NCBI GenBank assembly: GCA_021202075.1
Contig: JAJQDT010000005.1
Span: forward strand, 16,647-80,646
From: Lachnospiraceae bacterium
Lineage (GTDB): Bacteria > Bacillota > Clostridia > Lachnospirales > Lachnospiraceae
DNA length: 64,000 bases
Direction: 5' to 3'
This document shows, in pieces, positions 42,734 through 50,880 of this stretch. The position numbers and the translations under genes were made by a program. The stretch's first letter is position 1, and every line of letters starts with the position of its first letter. The notes under the pieces are model-generated. The model was not told the origin of the DNA. It made no database searches and saw only the letters and a program-made list of their open reading frames with translations.

Positions 42734-43754
42734 CTACGTAATTCTCCAGCTCCTCCACCGACAGTCTGGCATTTTTCAGCCATGCGATCATTTTCTCGCC
42801 CAGCAGCTCATCCTCGGGCAGCTGCAGCACCATCTCTCCTTTCGCGACACCGTTCAGATTCCGTGTGTTCGCGTAAAGGATGTTAACCGGCGACTTAAAC
42901 GCCAACACCATATTGCCGATGACCGGCTCAAAGGAAGAATTCTCGGAGAAGACTATGCGCACGCACTTTTTCCCTTTCATCTCCGTGACGTTCTCATAGC
43001 CCTGATAGATCAGGCGCTTTGCCTCCTTCGACTTCGGAGCAAGGAAGATTTCCTCCGTCGTGCCATGCTCCACCAGATTTCCCTGGTCGATGATAGCCAC
43101 GTGCGTGCAGATTTCCTGCACGACCGCCATCTCATGCGTGATGACCACGATGGTGATGCCATACTCCCGGTTGATCTCCTTCAAAAGCTGAAGGATCGAC
43201 TTCGTGGTCTGCGGATCAAGGGCACTCGTCGCCTCATCGCAGAGAAGGATTTTCGGATCCGACGCCAGCACGCGGGCAATCGCCACGCGCTGCTTCTGAC
43301 CGCCGGAGAGCTGCGCCGGGTATGCGTTCACCTTCTCCTCCAGGCCAACGATTTTCAAATAGTCCAGCGCCTTCTTCCGCGCCTCAGTCTTTTTCACGCC
43401 TGCAATCTCCATCGGAAAACACACGTTATCCAGCACACTCCGCTGCATCAGCAAATTGAAATGCTGGAAAATCATGCCGATATCCTTGCGCATCTCCCTC
43501 AGCGCCCTGTCAGACAGCGCCGACAGATCCTGACCGTCGATAAAGACTGTCCCGGCAGTCGGCCGCTCCAGGAAATTCAGGCAGCGCACCAGTGTGCTCT
43601 TGTCGGCGCCGGACATGCCGATAATCCCGTAAATGTCGCCCTTGTAAATATCCAGGCTGACATTTTTGAGCGCATGCACTTCCGTATTCTTCTGCCGGAA
43701 CTCCTTGTCCAGATTCTGTATTTTGATAATAGGCTCCATAACTGCTCCGTTCAC
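42729..43754 (-). CDS. metN: Methionine ABC transporter ATP-binding protein, with an unusual Walker A
   Basis: 341 residues. LSGGQKQRVAIARVLASDP, LLCDEATSALDP and VVITHEMAVVQEI are standard ABC ATPase motifs, and the C-terminal ACT-like NIL domain (about residues 260-335, CVRIVFSENSSFEPVIGN) identifies MetN. The Walker A reads GMSGADKSTLVR: the codon GAC gives Asp where nearly all ABC ATPases have Gly (GAGKST). If real, this would weaken nucleotide binding. A short GCGCGGC repeat fragment lies just upstream. Its partners are metI downstream and metQ upstream. Confidence 0.92.
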   Translation of the reverse strand: MNGAVMEPIIKIQNLDKEFRQKNTEVHALKNVSLDIYKGDIYGIIGMSGADKSTLVRCLNFLERPTAGTVFIDGQDLSALSDRALREMRKDIGMIFQHFNLLMQRSVLDNVCFPMEIAGVKKTEARKKALDYLKIVGLEEKVNAYPAQLSGGQKQRVAIARVLASDPKILLCDEATSALDPQTTKSILQLLKEINREYGITIVVITHEMAVVQEICTHVAIIDQGNLVEHGTTEEIFLAPKSKEAKRLIYQGYENVTEMKGKKCVRIVFSENSSFEPVIGNMVLAFKSPVNILYANTRNLNGVAKGEMVLQLPEDELLGEKMIAWLKNARLSVEELENYVG

Positions 43755-44143
43755 GTATTAATGATTGATTGCGCGGCTTTCATTGTACCACACATACACT
43801 TGAACTGCACGATATTTTTTTGTTAACCGTATAAAAATCCCGGGTTTTCACGCTTGCAGGGAACAAAATTCTTTTTAAAGGAATAACCTTCCACTTAAAG
43901 GAACGAACGTGTGTACATATTTATGCCTTACAAGGTATCCTTTCAGATAGAAAAGACCGCCCTTCCTGCCACCAGGGGAGCGGTCTTCTTTAACGCTGAC
44001 ATATCTCCAAGTCAAATACCCTGATGCAAGCAGCGGGGTATTTGACCCTCGCGGCAGTTGCCAAATATCCGTGCATGCACGGCTACCTGGCTCGTTGCTT
44101 CGCGGGAATCAATGCCTCAATTGACTTTCTTCGCTAAACTCAT
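43755..44143. other. metQ-metN spacer
   Basis: Holds a short dispersed-repeat piece (TTGCGCGGCTTTC, about 43769), the terminator at 43953-43987, and another hairpin GTCAAATACCC...GGGTATTTGAC (44011-44046). No gene is seen. The terminators suggest that metQ is transcribed more strongly than metNI. Confidence 0.6.
43953..43987 (-). terminator. Terminator after metQ
   Basis: AAGACCGC pairs with GCGGTCTT, enclosing CC-rich and GG-rich arms. On the minus strand TCTTTTCTATC follows. Confidence 0.65.
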
Positions 44144-45016
44144 TTACTCGGTCACTGCCTCAGTCTCAACCTCATCAGCTGCCTCATCCTCCGCTGTTTC
44201 TTCATACGGAAGCACCGCGCCGTCGTAGGTCTCGTTGATGTAGTCTTTGATCTCGTCTGACTGCAGAACCGCCACCAGAGCCTGAACGCCTTCGTTGTCC
44301 TCGTTGCCTGCCTTCACTGCGATGATATTCGCGTAGGTCGTGGCCGCCTCAGAATCCGATGTCTCGTAGGCAATCGCATCGTTCGCCACAGAAAGCCCTG
44401 CTTCCAGCGCGTAGTTGCCGTTCAGGACTACCAGCGCCACCTCCGGCGTGTACTGAGAAACCTGCGCCGCCTCTACCTCGAGAATCTCAACATCCACGCT
44501 GTAGGATTCAATGTCATTGATCGTAGCGGTCAGACCGGCGTCCTCGTTCAGCGTCAGCACACCGTTCGCCTCAAGCAGCAGAAGTGCTCTCGCCTCATTC
44601 GTCACATCGTTCGGCACCGCGATCACATCGCCGTCTTCCAGCTCATCCAGGCTGGACTTGGTTCCCGGATAAATTCCAAACGGCTCATAGTGAATTTTCG
44701 CTACGCTCACAATATCCGTGCCGTATTCCTCATTGAACTCATCCAGATATGGCGTGTGCTGGAAATAATTCACCAGAATCTCGCCCTCCGCTACCACGGT
44801 ATTCGGCTGTACGTAATCGGAGAAAATCTCAACATCCAGCTCCCATCCCTCTGCTTCCAGTGTCTCACGAGCCGCCTCCAGAATCTCCGCATGCGGGGTC
44901 GAAGAAGCCGCCACCGTAATCACATTGTCCTCGTCCGCAGAAGCCGTGACCGAAAGACCCGCCACAGCAGTAACAGCCAGACTCAGTGCCAGTAACTTCG
45001 CAATTGTTCTCTTCAT
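44144..45016 (-). CDS. metQ: Methionine-binding protein without a lipobox
   Basis: 290 residues from ATG 45016 (GAGGAGGAAT upstream). A signal peptide MKRTIAKLLALSLAVTAVAG ends in a likely signal peptidase I site (TASADED). Family blocks follow: ITVAASSTPHAEILEAARET, FSDYVQPNTVVAEGEI and NYFQHTPYLDEFN (NlpA/MetQ). It captures methionine for MetNI. MetQ proteins are normally lipoproteins with a Cys right after the signal; none is present in this N-terminus, so anchoring must differ or the protein is released. A long acidic C-terminal tail is present. Confidence 0.9.
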   Translation of the reverse strand: MKRTIAKLLALSLAVTAVAGLSVTASADEDNVITVAASSTPHAEILEAARETLEAEGWELDVEIFSDYVQPNTVVAEGEILVNYFQHTPYLDEFNEEYGTDIVSVAKIHYEPFGIYPGTKSSLDELEDGDVIAVPNDVTNEARALLLLEANGVLTLNEDAGLTATINDIESYSVDVEILEVEAAQVSQYTPEVALVVLNGNYALEAGLSVANDAIAYETSDSEAATTYANIIAVKAGNEDNEGVQALVAVLQSDEIKDYINETYDGAVLPYEETAEDEAADEVETEAVTE

Positions 45017-45104
45017 AATAAATTCCTCCTCTTTTTCTGGCAGCGCCCCGGAACCAGTGCAATCTGCAGCACAGCGGCAGCTGCGGTTTTTGAAATCTGG
45101 GATA

Positions 45105-45133
45105 ATCATAAACCAGATTGTTCGATTCGTCAA
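45105..45133 (-). promoter_or_regulatory. Promoter of metQ
   Basis: Minus strand TTGACG (45133-45128), 17-base spacer, TATGAT (45110-45105), about 90 bases before the start. Confidence 0.7.
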
Positions 45134-45323
45134 ATTTTTTCTGACTATAGCTGGTTATAACCTGAATTTATAACTGCCGTTCGAAACGGTTTCGATATTT
45201 TTTATAAAACCGCTCTTTCTTTTTTGCACTACATTTGCTATAGTACATTCTTAGGAACAGCCGCAGAGCAGTTCACCTAACCAGCGGCTGTCTTTTCACG
45301 CAAACCTGAAAGGAGCCCTTCCC

Positions 45324-45572
45324 ATGAAAAAATTCCAGACACTGAAACGCATCGCCGCAATGATCGGCGTGATTTTACTGGTCGGTATGTATCTTGCAAC
45401 TTTAATACTCGCGCTCAGCTCCAGCCCGCAGGCGCAGAACCTGCTGATGGCTTCCATCGTCTGCACGGTGGTGATCCCGATCCTGATCTACGCGATGGAG
45501 CTTGTCGCACGCATGCTTGGGCCTTCCTCTTCAGAAGAGGAGGACAACCTGGCAAAAAACAAGAAAAAGTAA
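45324..45572 (+). CDS. Small two-helix membrane protein, unknown
   Basis: 82 residues, function not recognised. Two hydrophobic segments (MIGVILLVGMYLATLILAL, about 13-31, and LLMASIVCTVVIPILIYAM, about 40-58) are joined by a short loop, and the C-terminus is charged (SSSEEEDNLAKNKKK). GAAAGGAG lies before the ATG and a plausible TATAGT -10 box about 80 bases upstream. It stands alone between metQ and the convergent beta-mannosidase gene. Confidence 0.7.
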   Translation: MKKFQTLKRIAAMIGVILLVGMYLATLILALSSSPQAQNLLMASIVCTVVIPILIYAMELVARMLGPSSSEEEDNLAKNKKK

Positions 45573-45585
45573 ACTGAAGCCTTCA

Positions 45586-48534
45586 TCACCGGATATCATA
45601 CACGCTTCGCAGCCTCAGCTTCGAAGCATCTCCGCTCTGGATTTTCACGCGCTTTGTGCCCGCGTTCATATCGAAGTAGTTGTCTGAGAGGAGCAGATCC
45701 TCGTTCTCATTGCGGATCTCGACGCTCTTCGCATAGGCCGAAGCTGTCACCTCAATCTCATCCCCTAAGACGCGGCAGGAAAGCTGCGGATCCTCATAGC
45801 GGAAGTATTTCGGATATGAGAAAATCACCGTTCCGTCTGAAATAATTTCCCCGTCCTTTTCCAGCTCATAGCTGATGTAGTCGCGGTAGATGTCTGCATC
45901 CGGAAATTCGATTTTATCCAGCCAGACGCTTGTAAGCGCCGGAACCAGAACGACCGTCTCTCCGCTTTTCTGAATCTTTGCGGATGAGCCGCGCAGCGCC
46001 CAGCGGACAGTCACCGTCTCATCCTGCATCGTCTCGTTTGCCACATTGAGGCGGATGGATTTTTCAAATTCAAAATGCTCGCGCACCAGATCCTTGCCGG
46101 AGGTCATCAGTCCCTGCTCCTCGCAGGAAATCATCAGCGGAGCAAAAAAGCGCTTCGCGTAGTAGTGCAGGGCCTTCAGGCGGCCACAATAGTCGATCGA
46201 CGACCAGGAGGCCACCGGCCAGCAGTCATTGAGCTGCCAGTACACCGCGCCCATACAGCGTCCGCGGTTCCGGCGGAAATGCTCAACGCCATAGCGAATA
46301 CCGTCTGCCTGCAGCAGCTGCGACGCGTACAGAACCGTCTGAAAATCGGACGGGTAGCGGTAGGTCTGCTGCATATAATTCATAATCTTGCCGTTCGCGC
46401 TGCCATTTCTCTGATGCTTTTCCATCACGTAAGAGAAAATATTGTAATCCGCCGGATCGTCGCTGATCTGCTCAATCGTTTTCATAGCAGGGAACGACTG
46501 GAAACCAAACTCGGACAGGTAGCGGAAAAAGAATTTCCGGTATTCCGTAAACGGCTTGTCGCCGTGCCAGACCTCCCAGTAATGGACATCGCCCCGGTTC
46601 GGATCCCTCGGATTGTCAAAGCTGCCGCCTGAAGACGGACTGGACGGCCAGTAAAAGGTCTGCGGATCGTATTTGGCCAGCTTCTCCGGGATGACCCGCT
46701 CGTACATAAACAGGTAGTCCCGCACCTCCTGCGGCTTCGACACCCAGCTATTGCGGTCGTCGACAAAGGATTCCATCTCATTGTTGCCGCACCAGAGCCC
46801 CAGGCTCGCATGATGGCGCAGCCGTTTAATATTGTCCGCAAATTCCGCGCGGATATTCGCCTCAAACTCCGGCGTCAGGTCATAGACCGCACAGGCGAAC
46901 ATAAAGTCCTGCCACACGACAAGCCCCAGCTCATCGCAGGCGTCGTAAAACCAGTCGTCCGGATAGTAACCGCCACCCCAGACGCGGATGGAATTAAAAT
47001 TCGCCCACTTCGCCTTCTCCAGCAGGGTGCGCGTCGTCTGCGGCGTCACGCGGCCGAGCAGGTGATCCTCCGGGATATAATCCGCACCCATCGCAAAAAT
47101 ATCCACGCCGTTGACCCGACAGGCGAACGATTCGCCCCACTGGTCCTTCTCCCGGTGCATCGTCAACGTGCGAAGGCCGATGCGGCGCGTCCAGGTATCA
47201 AGTAAAATCATCACCGGTGCTTCCGTTGCCATATCCGGCCCTGGCTGCCCATCGTCCTCCTGCCCGGCTGCCTCGCCCGAAAGGGAAACGGATTCTTTCG
47301 TTTTTCTTATCTCATATAGTTCCACCGATACCGTATACAGATTCTGCTCGCCGTATCCGTTCGGCCACCAGAGCTTCGGCTCATCAATCTCCAATTCCAC
47401 CTCCGGGCTGGCGGAAGTCACGCTCCATGTCCTGCCATCCGGTTCCGTCACCGTCACGCGATATTCATATTCAAGTGCAGACGCGGACTCCTCAACACCT
47501 GTAGAACCTGCTGCAACAGAACCTGGCTCCACAGCACTCGCAGAACATACTACAACAGAACCGGGCTCCGCAGCACTCGCAGAACATACTGCAACAGAGC
47601 CAGGCTTCGCAGCACCTGCAGAGCGTACTACAGCAAAAGCAAAATCCGCTGCGCCAGCGAAACGTGCTGCACATTTTTCTCCAGAGTCAGCACTCAGATC
47701 CATCGAAATATCAAAGTGCAGCCGCACCTTCTCTACATCACCCGCAGGACAGGCATCGATTTTTTCACTGACAGCACCTTCCATCCCGTATTGTTTTTTG
47801 ACGCGGGATGCGGGCTGCTCCTGCGTGCTTTTGCACGAACTATCTATGGCACAGCTTCCGTAAATATGCTCCTGTGTCACATACACGCTGTCAATCCTGG
47901 CCGCGCCAATGCCAAGCAGCGATACCGGGCGGAACAGGCCGGCATCCGGCAGATGCGCCCCCCAATCCCAGCCAAACATACAATGTGCCTTGCGGATATG
48001 CACAAAACCATCCATCGCGTCCTCCGAACCCCTGGTCGGACGTTCAGCGTATTTTTCGGCAATGTATTTCGTCGGCGAATGAAAAACGACGCGAAGCTCA
48101 TTGTCTTGCGGCTTTACGAGCGATGGCCGGGAATCTCCGACGCCGCCCACCTCATACTCCCAGGTACGGTGCATATTGCAGGGAGACCCCAGCAGGCTGC
48201 CATTCAACCAGATATCCGCAATCGTATCTACGCCGTCAAAATGCAGCAGGATCCGCTCACAGGCAAGCAGCTCCTCCGGGCAGTCAAACCTCGTCACATA
48301 CTCATAATCCTGATCCATCAGGCGAAGCGCCGCATCCTCGTTATCCTTCCAGAACGGATCCTCCATTCTGCCTTCTCTGAGCAGGTCTGTATATACCGTG
48401 CCCGGCACCACAGCGGAAATATACTCTGCCGCCGGATCCAGATTATGTCCGTGATTCACCTGCGAATCATGTACATAATCCTCACCGATTTCCCGCATTT
48501 TCCAGTTTTCATTCAGCTCCAGTCGTATCATCAT
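45586..48534 (-). CDS. Beta-mannosidase (GH2) with tandem-repeat and mobile-repeat insertions
   Basis: 982 residues, longer than the usual 820-870. The sugar-binding N-domain (MIRLELNENWKMREIG then LHFDGVDTIADIWLNG), TIM barrel (FNSIRVWGGGYYPDD), acid/base GNNE in LGLWCGNNEMESF and nucleophile Glu in YLSEFGFQSFPAM define a GH2 beta-mannosidase, which releases mannose from non-reducing ends. No signal peptide: cytoplasmic. About residues 228-252 are encoded by dispersed-repeat sequence and about 285-345 by 39-bp tandem repeats (13 residues each, AAEPGSV-type). These fall between two beta-sandwich domains, so the enzyme may still fold. A sugar ABC transporter lies nearby. Confidence 0.9.
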   Translation of the reverse strand: MMIRLELNENWKMREIGEDYVHDSQVNHGHNLDPAAEYISAVVPGTVYTDLLREGRMEDPFWKDNEDAALRLMDQDYEYVTRFDCPEELLACERILLHFDGVDTIADIWLNGSLLGSPCNMHRTWEYEVGGVGDSRPSLVKPQDNELRVVFHSPTKYIAEKYAERPTRGSEDAMDGFVHIRKAHCMFGWDWGAHLPDAGLFRPVSLLGIGAARIDSVYVTQEHIYGSCAIDSSCKSTQEQPASRVKKQYGMEGAVSEKIDACPAGDVEKVRLHFDISMDLSADSGEKCAARFAGAADFAFAVVRSAGAAKPGSVAVCSASAAEPGSVVVCSASAVEPGSVAAGSTGVEESASALEYEYRVTVTEPDGRTWSVTSASPEVELEIDEPKLWWPNGYGEQNLYTVSVELYEIRKTKESVSLSGEAAGQEDDGQPGPDMATEAPVMILLDTWTRRIGLRTLTMHREKDQWGESFACRVNGVDIFAMGADYIPEDHLLGRVTPQTTRTLLEKAKWANFNSIRVWGGGYYPDDWFYDACDELGLVVWQDFMFACAVYDLTPEFEANIRAEFADNIKRLRHHASLGLWCGNNEMESFVDDRNSWVSKPQEVRDYLFMYERVIPEKLAKYDPQTFYWPSSPSSGGSFDNPRDPNRGDVHYWEVWHGDKPFTEYRKFFFRYLSEFGFQSFPAMKTIEQISDDPADYNIFSYVMEKHQRNGSANGKIMNYMQQTYRYPSDFQTVLYASQLLQADGIRYGVEHFRRNRGRCMGAVYWQLNDCWPVASWSSIDYCGRLKALHYYAKRFFAPLMISCEEQGLMTSGKDLVREHFEFEKSIRLNVANETMQDETVTVRWALRGSSAKIQKSGETVVLVPALTSVWLDKIEFPDADIYRDYISYELEKDGEIISDGTVIFSYPKYFRYEDPQLSCRVLGDEIEVTASAYAKSVEIRNENEDLLLSDNYFDMNAGTKRVKIQSGDASKLRLRSVYDIR
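47516..47671. repeat. 39-bp tandem repeats inside the beta-mannosidase gene
   Basis: Units start at 47516, 47555 and 47594 (ACAGAACCTGGCTCC and variants), with a weaker fourth. They encode 13-residue Ala/Val/Ser/Pro-rich units (SASAAEPGSV). Confidence 0.85.
47778..47850. repeat. Dispersed repeat fragment inside the beta-mannosidase gene
   Basis: TCCCGTATTG...GACGCGGGA hairpin, then GCGGGC, then CGTGCTTTTGCACGAACT and ATGGCAC, the same order as the copy at 56955-57085. Translated in frame as SSCKSTQEQPASRVKKQYG. Confidence 0.65.
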
Positions 48535-48665
48535 GCCCTCCCAGATTTTCTTCGTATTTTCCTACTATCTTTTTATCACAGAATCAGAAAAATGTCTTGT
48601 ACTTTTTTCATTCTTTCAAATTACTCGTATTTGACAGATGAGATATTCTCCTTAATGATTTTTAT

Positions 48666-48695
48666 AGCGAATATCTCTCATTTTAAAGCGAATAT
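48666..48695. promoter_or_regulatory. Operator repeats of the wHTH-ATPase gene
   Basis: AGCGAATAT occurs at 48666-48674 and 48687-48695 (21 bases apart, two helical turns), immediately before the -35 box. AGATATT, a partial inverse, is repeated nearby. Confidence 0.65.
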
Positions 48696-48698
48696 TTA

Positions 48699-48727
48699 TT
48701 GACAAAATGGAGATATTAGGCTAAAAT
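48699..48727 (+). promoter_or_regulatory. Promoter of the wHTH-ATPase gene
   Basis: TTGACA (48699-48704), 17-base spacer, TAAAAT (48722-48727), 46 bases before the ATG; the AGCGAATAT repeats abut the -35 box. Confidence 0.75.
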
Positions 48728-48772
48728 TATTTAAATCATGAAACAATAAACTCATACAGGAGGTAAAAACAC

Positions 48773-49789
48773 ATGCGTTTTGACAAAGACAAGAAAAAAT
48801 CCATAACGATCTATCTCCTGGAGAAAATCGATCAGGGAGATTCCAGCATTTCCAAAGCAGTATCGGATGCATTTTCTATCAATCAGAACACCGTGCATCG
48901 TTATATTAACGAGTTGACCAAACAAGGCATCATTCGCAGGGTTAAACGGAATCAGTATGAGCTGGTCAATCAGAGATATGAATATCACTTAAAAAGAAGC
49001 AATGGAGATTTGCTTTCCGATATGTATGCTTATGATGCCTGTTTATCTCAGCACATCAGCCAACTGCCTGAAAACGTACAGCAAATCTGGGCATATACTT
49101 TTAGTGAAATGATCAACAATGTCATGGATCATTCTGATGCTGAAAATCTTATCATCCGCGTTGAGCAGAATTATCTGAAAACCACAACTGTTATTGAAGA
49201 CGATGGCATTGGTATTTTCAAAAAAATTAAAGATCATTTCTGCTTCGAGTCACTTGAAGATGCTATTTGTGAGCTTTTCAAAGGAAAGCTTACTACAGAT
49301 ACGAAAAATCATTCCGGCGAGGGGATTTTTTTCAGTTCCAAAATGATGGACGATTTTTATATTATCTCGGACGGAAAGATTTTTACAATTAACAAGTATG
49401 ACAATAGTGTTATTAATGATATCGCTGCAAGAGAACGGGCCGGAACCTGTGTATTTATGTCGCTGTCCAATTTTTCACACAAAGAAAACCGGGAAGTTTT
49501 CGATCTGTATGCCAATGTAGACGGCGGATTTATAAAAACCACTATTCCGATGAAAAATATTTTTGATTCTTATCCTGTATCACGTTCACAGGCAAAGCGA
49601 GTGTGTAACCGTCTTGAAAAATTTCAGGAGGTAATCATCGACTTTAATGAATTACAATGGATGGGACAGGGATTTGCACATCAATTGTTTGTTGTTTTTG
49701 CAAATGAACATCCGGAAATTAAGCTCACACCAATTGGTATGAATGAGAGCATTGAGAAAATGTATACGCATGTCATTTCCGAGTCATAG
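48773..49789 (+). CDS. wHTH-GHKL ATPase-STAS-like (DUF4325) regulator
   Basis: 338 residues in three parts. Residues 1-65 are a winged helix (ISKAVSDAFSINQNTVHRYI, then GIIRRVKRNQYELV). About 90-260 form a histidine-kinase-like ATPase with N-box SEMINNVMDHSDA, G1 box EDDGIGIFKKI and G2 box GEGIFFSS, but no phosphorylatable H-box. About 265-335 is a DUF4325/STAS-like domain (RLEKFQEVIIDFNELQWMGQ, then FANEHPEIKLTPIGMN). It combines in one chain parts that usually act as anti-sigma kinase and antagonist. Its promoter carries two AGCGAATAT repeats, so it probably controls itself. An AGGAGG ribosome site precedes the ATG. Confidence 0.85.
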   Translation: MRFDKDKKKSITIYLLEKIDQGDSSISKAVSDAFSINQNTVHRYINELTKQGIIRRVKRNQYELVNQRYEYHLKRSNGDLLSDMYAYDACLSQHISQLPENVQQIWAYTFSEMINNVMDHSDAENLIIRVEQNYLKTTTVIEDDGIGIFKKIKDHFCFESLEDAICELFKGKLTTDTKNHSGEGIFFSSKMMDDFYIISDGKIFTINKYDNSVINDIAARERAGTCVFMSLSNFSHKENREVFDLYANVDGGFIKTTIPMKNIFDSYPVSRSQAKRVCNRLEKFQEVIIDFNELQWMGQGFAHQLFVVFANEHPEIKLTPIGMNESIEKMYTHVISES

Positions 49790-49841
49790 ATTTTGCAGTT
49801 GATCCTTTGCTCATTTTAAAATGCAAGATATTCGCTTTTGG

Positions 49842-49887
49842 CAAAAAGAAATTCGCTTTAAAATAATTTAAAGCGAATTTCTTTTTG
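49842..49887. terminator. Perfect 21-bp inverted-repeat terminator sharing the operator motif
   Basis: 49842-49862 pairs with 49867-49887 around ATAA, and a T-run ends the stem. The stem contains AAAGCGAAT, the same core as the operator repeats upstream of the gene. Confidence 0.8.
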
Positions 49888-50016
49888 TGCACACAGGCCG
49901 CATAAGGAATTTTTCCGGCTAAAGTCGGATGCGGCCTGGCGCGGCGAACAGGGGGAGAAGACTCCCCCTGTTCGATTGGAGAAAATATTATGAAGATAAG
50001 ATAATTGTTATATGAA

Positions 50017-50880
50017 TCAGCCCTTCACGCCGCCGAGCGCTACGCCTGCCACGATGTACTTGGACAGGATCAGGTAAACGATTACCAGCGGGATGATGGC
50101 TACGAACAGTCCTACGTATACTACACCGTAGTCGGTACGGAACTGGTTCGAACTCAGCAGCTGTACGAACATAGGCAGGGTCTTCTTGGAGTCCGTCGTC
50201 AGGATAACCGTCGGAGTGAACAGGTTGTTCCACTGCGCGATGAACTGGAAGATGGCCTGGGTCGCGACTGCCGGCTTCAGGATCGGCAGGACGACCGCGT
50301 TGAAGGTGCGCAGCTCGCCGGAGCCGTCGATACGGGCCGCCTCGATCATCTCGATCGAGAGGATACTCTCCATGTACTGCTTCATGAAGAAGACAACCGT
50401 CGGCGCCGCGATCGTCGGAATGATCAGCGGGATATAGGTATCAACCAGCCCGAGCTGAAGCATGAACCGATAGAAACCGATGATGGAAATCTGGCTCGGC
50501 ACCATCATGACTGCCATGATGAACGCCCACGCAAACTTTTTCGCCTTGAAATCATATACATGCACGCCGTAGGCGGTCATGGAGGAGAAGTACACGGAAA
50601 GGGCAGTGCCCGGAACCGTGATGCAAAGGGAGTTCAGCGTCGCCCTCTGCAGCGTGATCTGCATACCATTCTGCTTCGCCAGCAGGTTCTTCCAGTTTTC
50701 AATAAAATGCGTCGACGGAATCAGGGACAGGCCGGACTTGATCGCGTCGGACGTCCTCGTCGCGTTCATACACAGAATCACGAACGGCAGCAGGGAGATG
50801 CAGCAGAAAATGATGCAAATCACCGTGCGGAACACTCTCTTTCTTCTGAGAGAACGCATATAGCTTTCATCGGTCATCAT
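50017..50880 (-). CDS. Sugar ABC transporter permease (MalG type)
   Basis: 287 residues with about six hydrophobic segments. The EAA loop EAARIDGSGELRTFNAVVLP (about residues 186-205) marks a carbohydrate-uptake-1 permease. The C-terminus ends in VALGGVKG, as usual for the MalG type. It directly overlaps the end of the MalF-type gene upstream. It forms the channel with that protein for the sugar bound by the 52152-53495 protein. The ATPase is not in the window and is probably a shared MsmK/UgpC-like one. Confidence 0.92.
   Translation of the reverse strand: MMTDESYMRSLRRKRVFRTVICIIFCCISLLPFVILCMNATRTSDAIKSGLSLIPSTHFIENWKNLLAKQNGMQITLQRATLNSLCITVPGTALSVYFSSMTAYGVHVYDFKAKKFAWAFIMAVMMVPSQISIIGFYRFMLQLGLVDTYIPLIIPTIAAPTVVFFMKQYMESILSIEMIEAARIDGSGELRTFNAVVLPILKPAVATQAIFQFIAQWNNLFTPTVILTTDSKKTLPMFVQLLSSNQFRTDYGVVYVGLFVAIIPLVIVYLILSKYIVAGVALGGVKG

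Noticed and set aside
42678..43826. A 382-codon plus-strand frame opposite metN
   Set aside because: Antisense to an ABC ATPase whose motifs are certain.
45017..45133. Possible SAM riboswitch ahead of metQ
   Set aside because: The promoter lies only about 90 bases from the start, too short for the aptamer, and no conserved SAM-box segments are seen.
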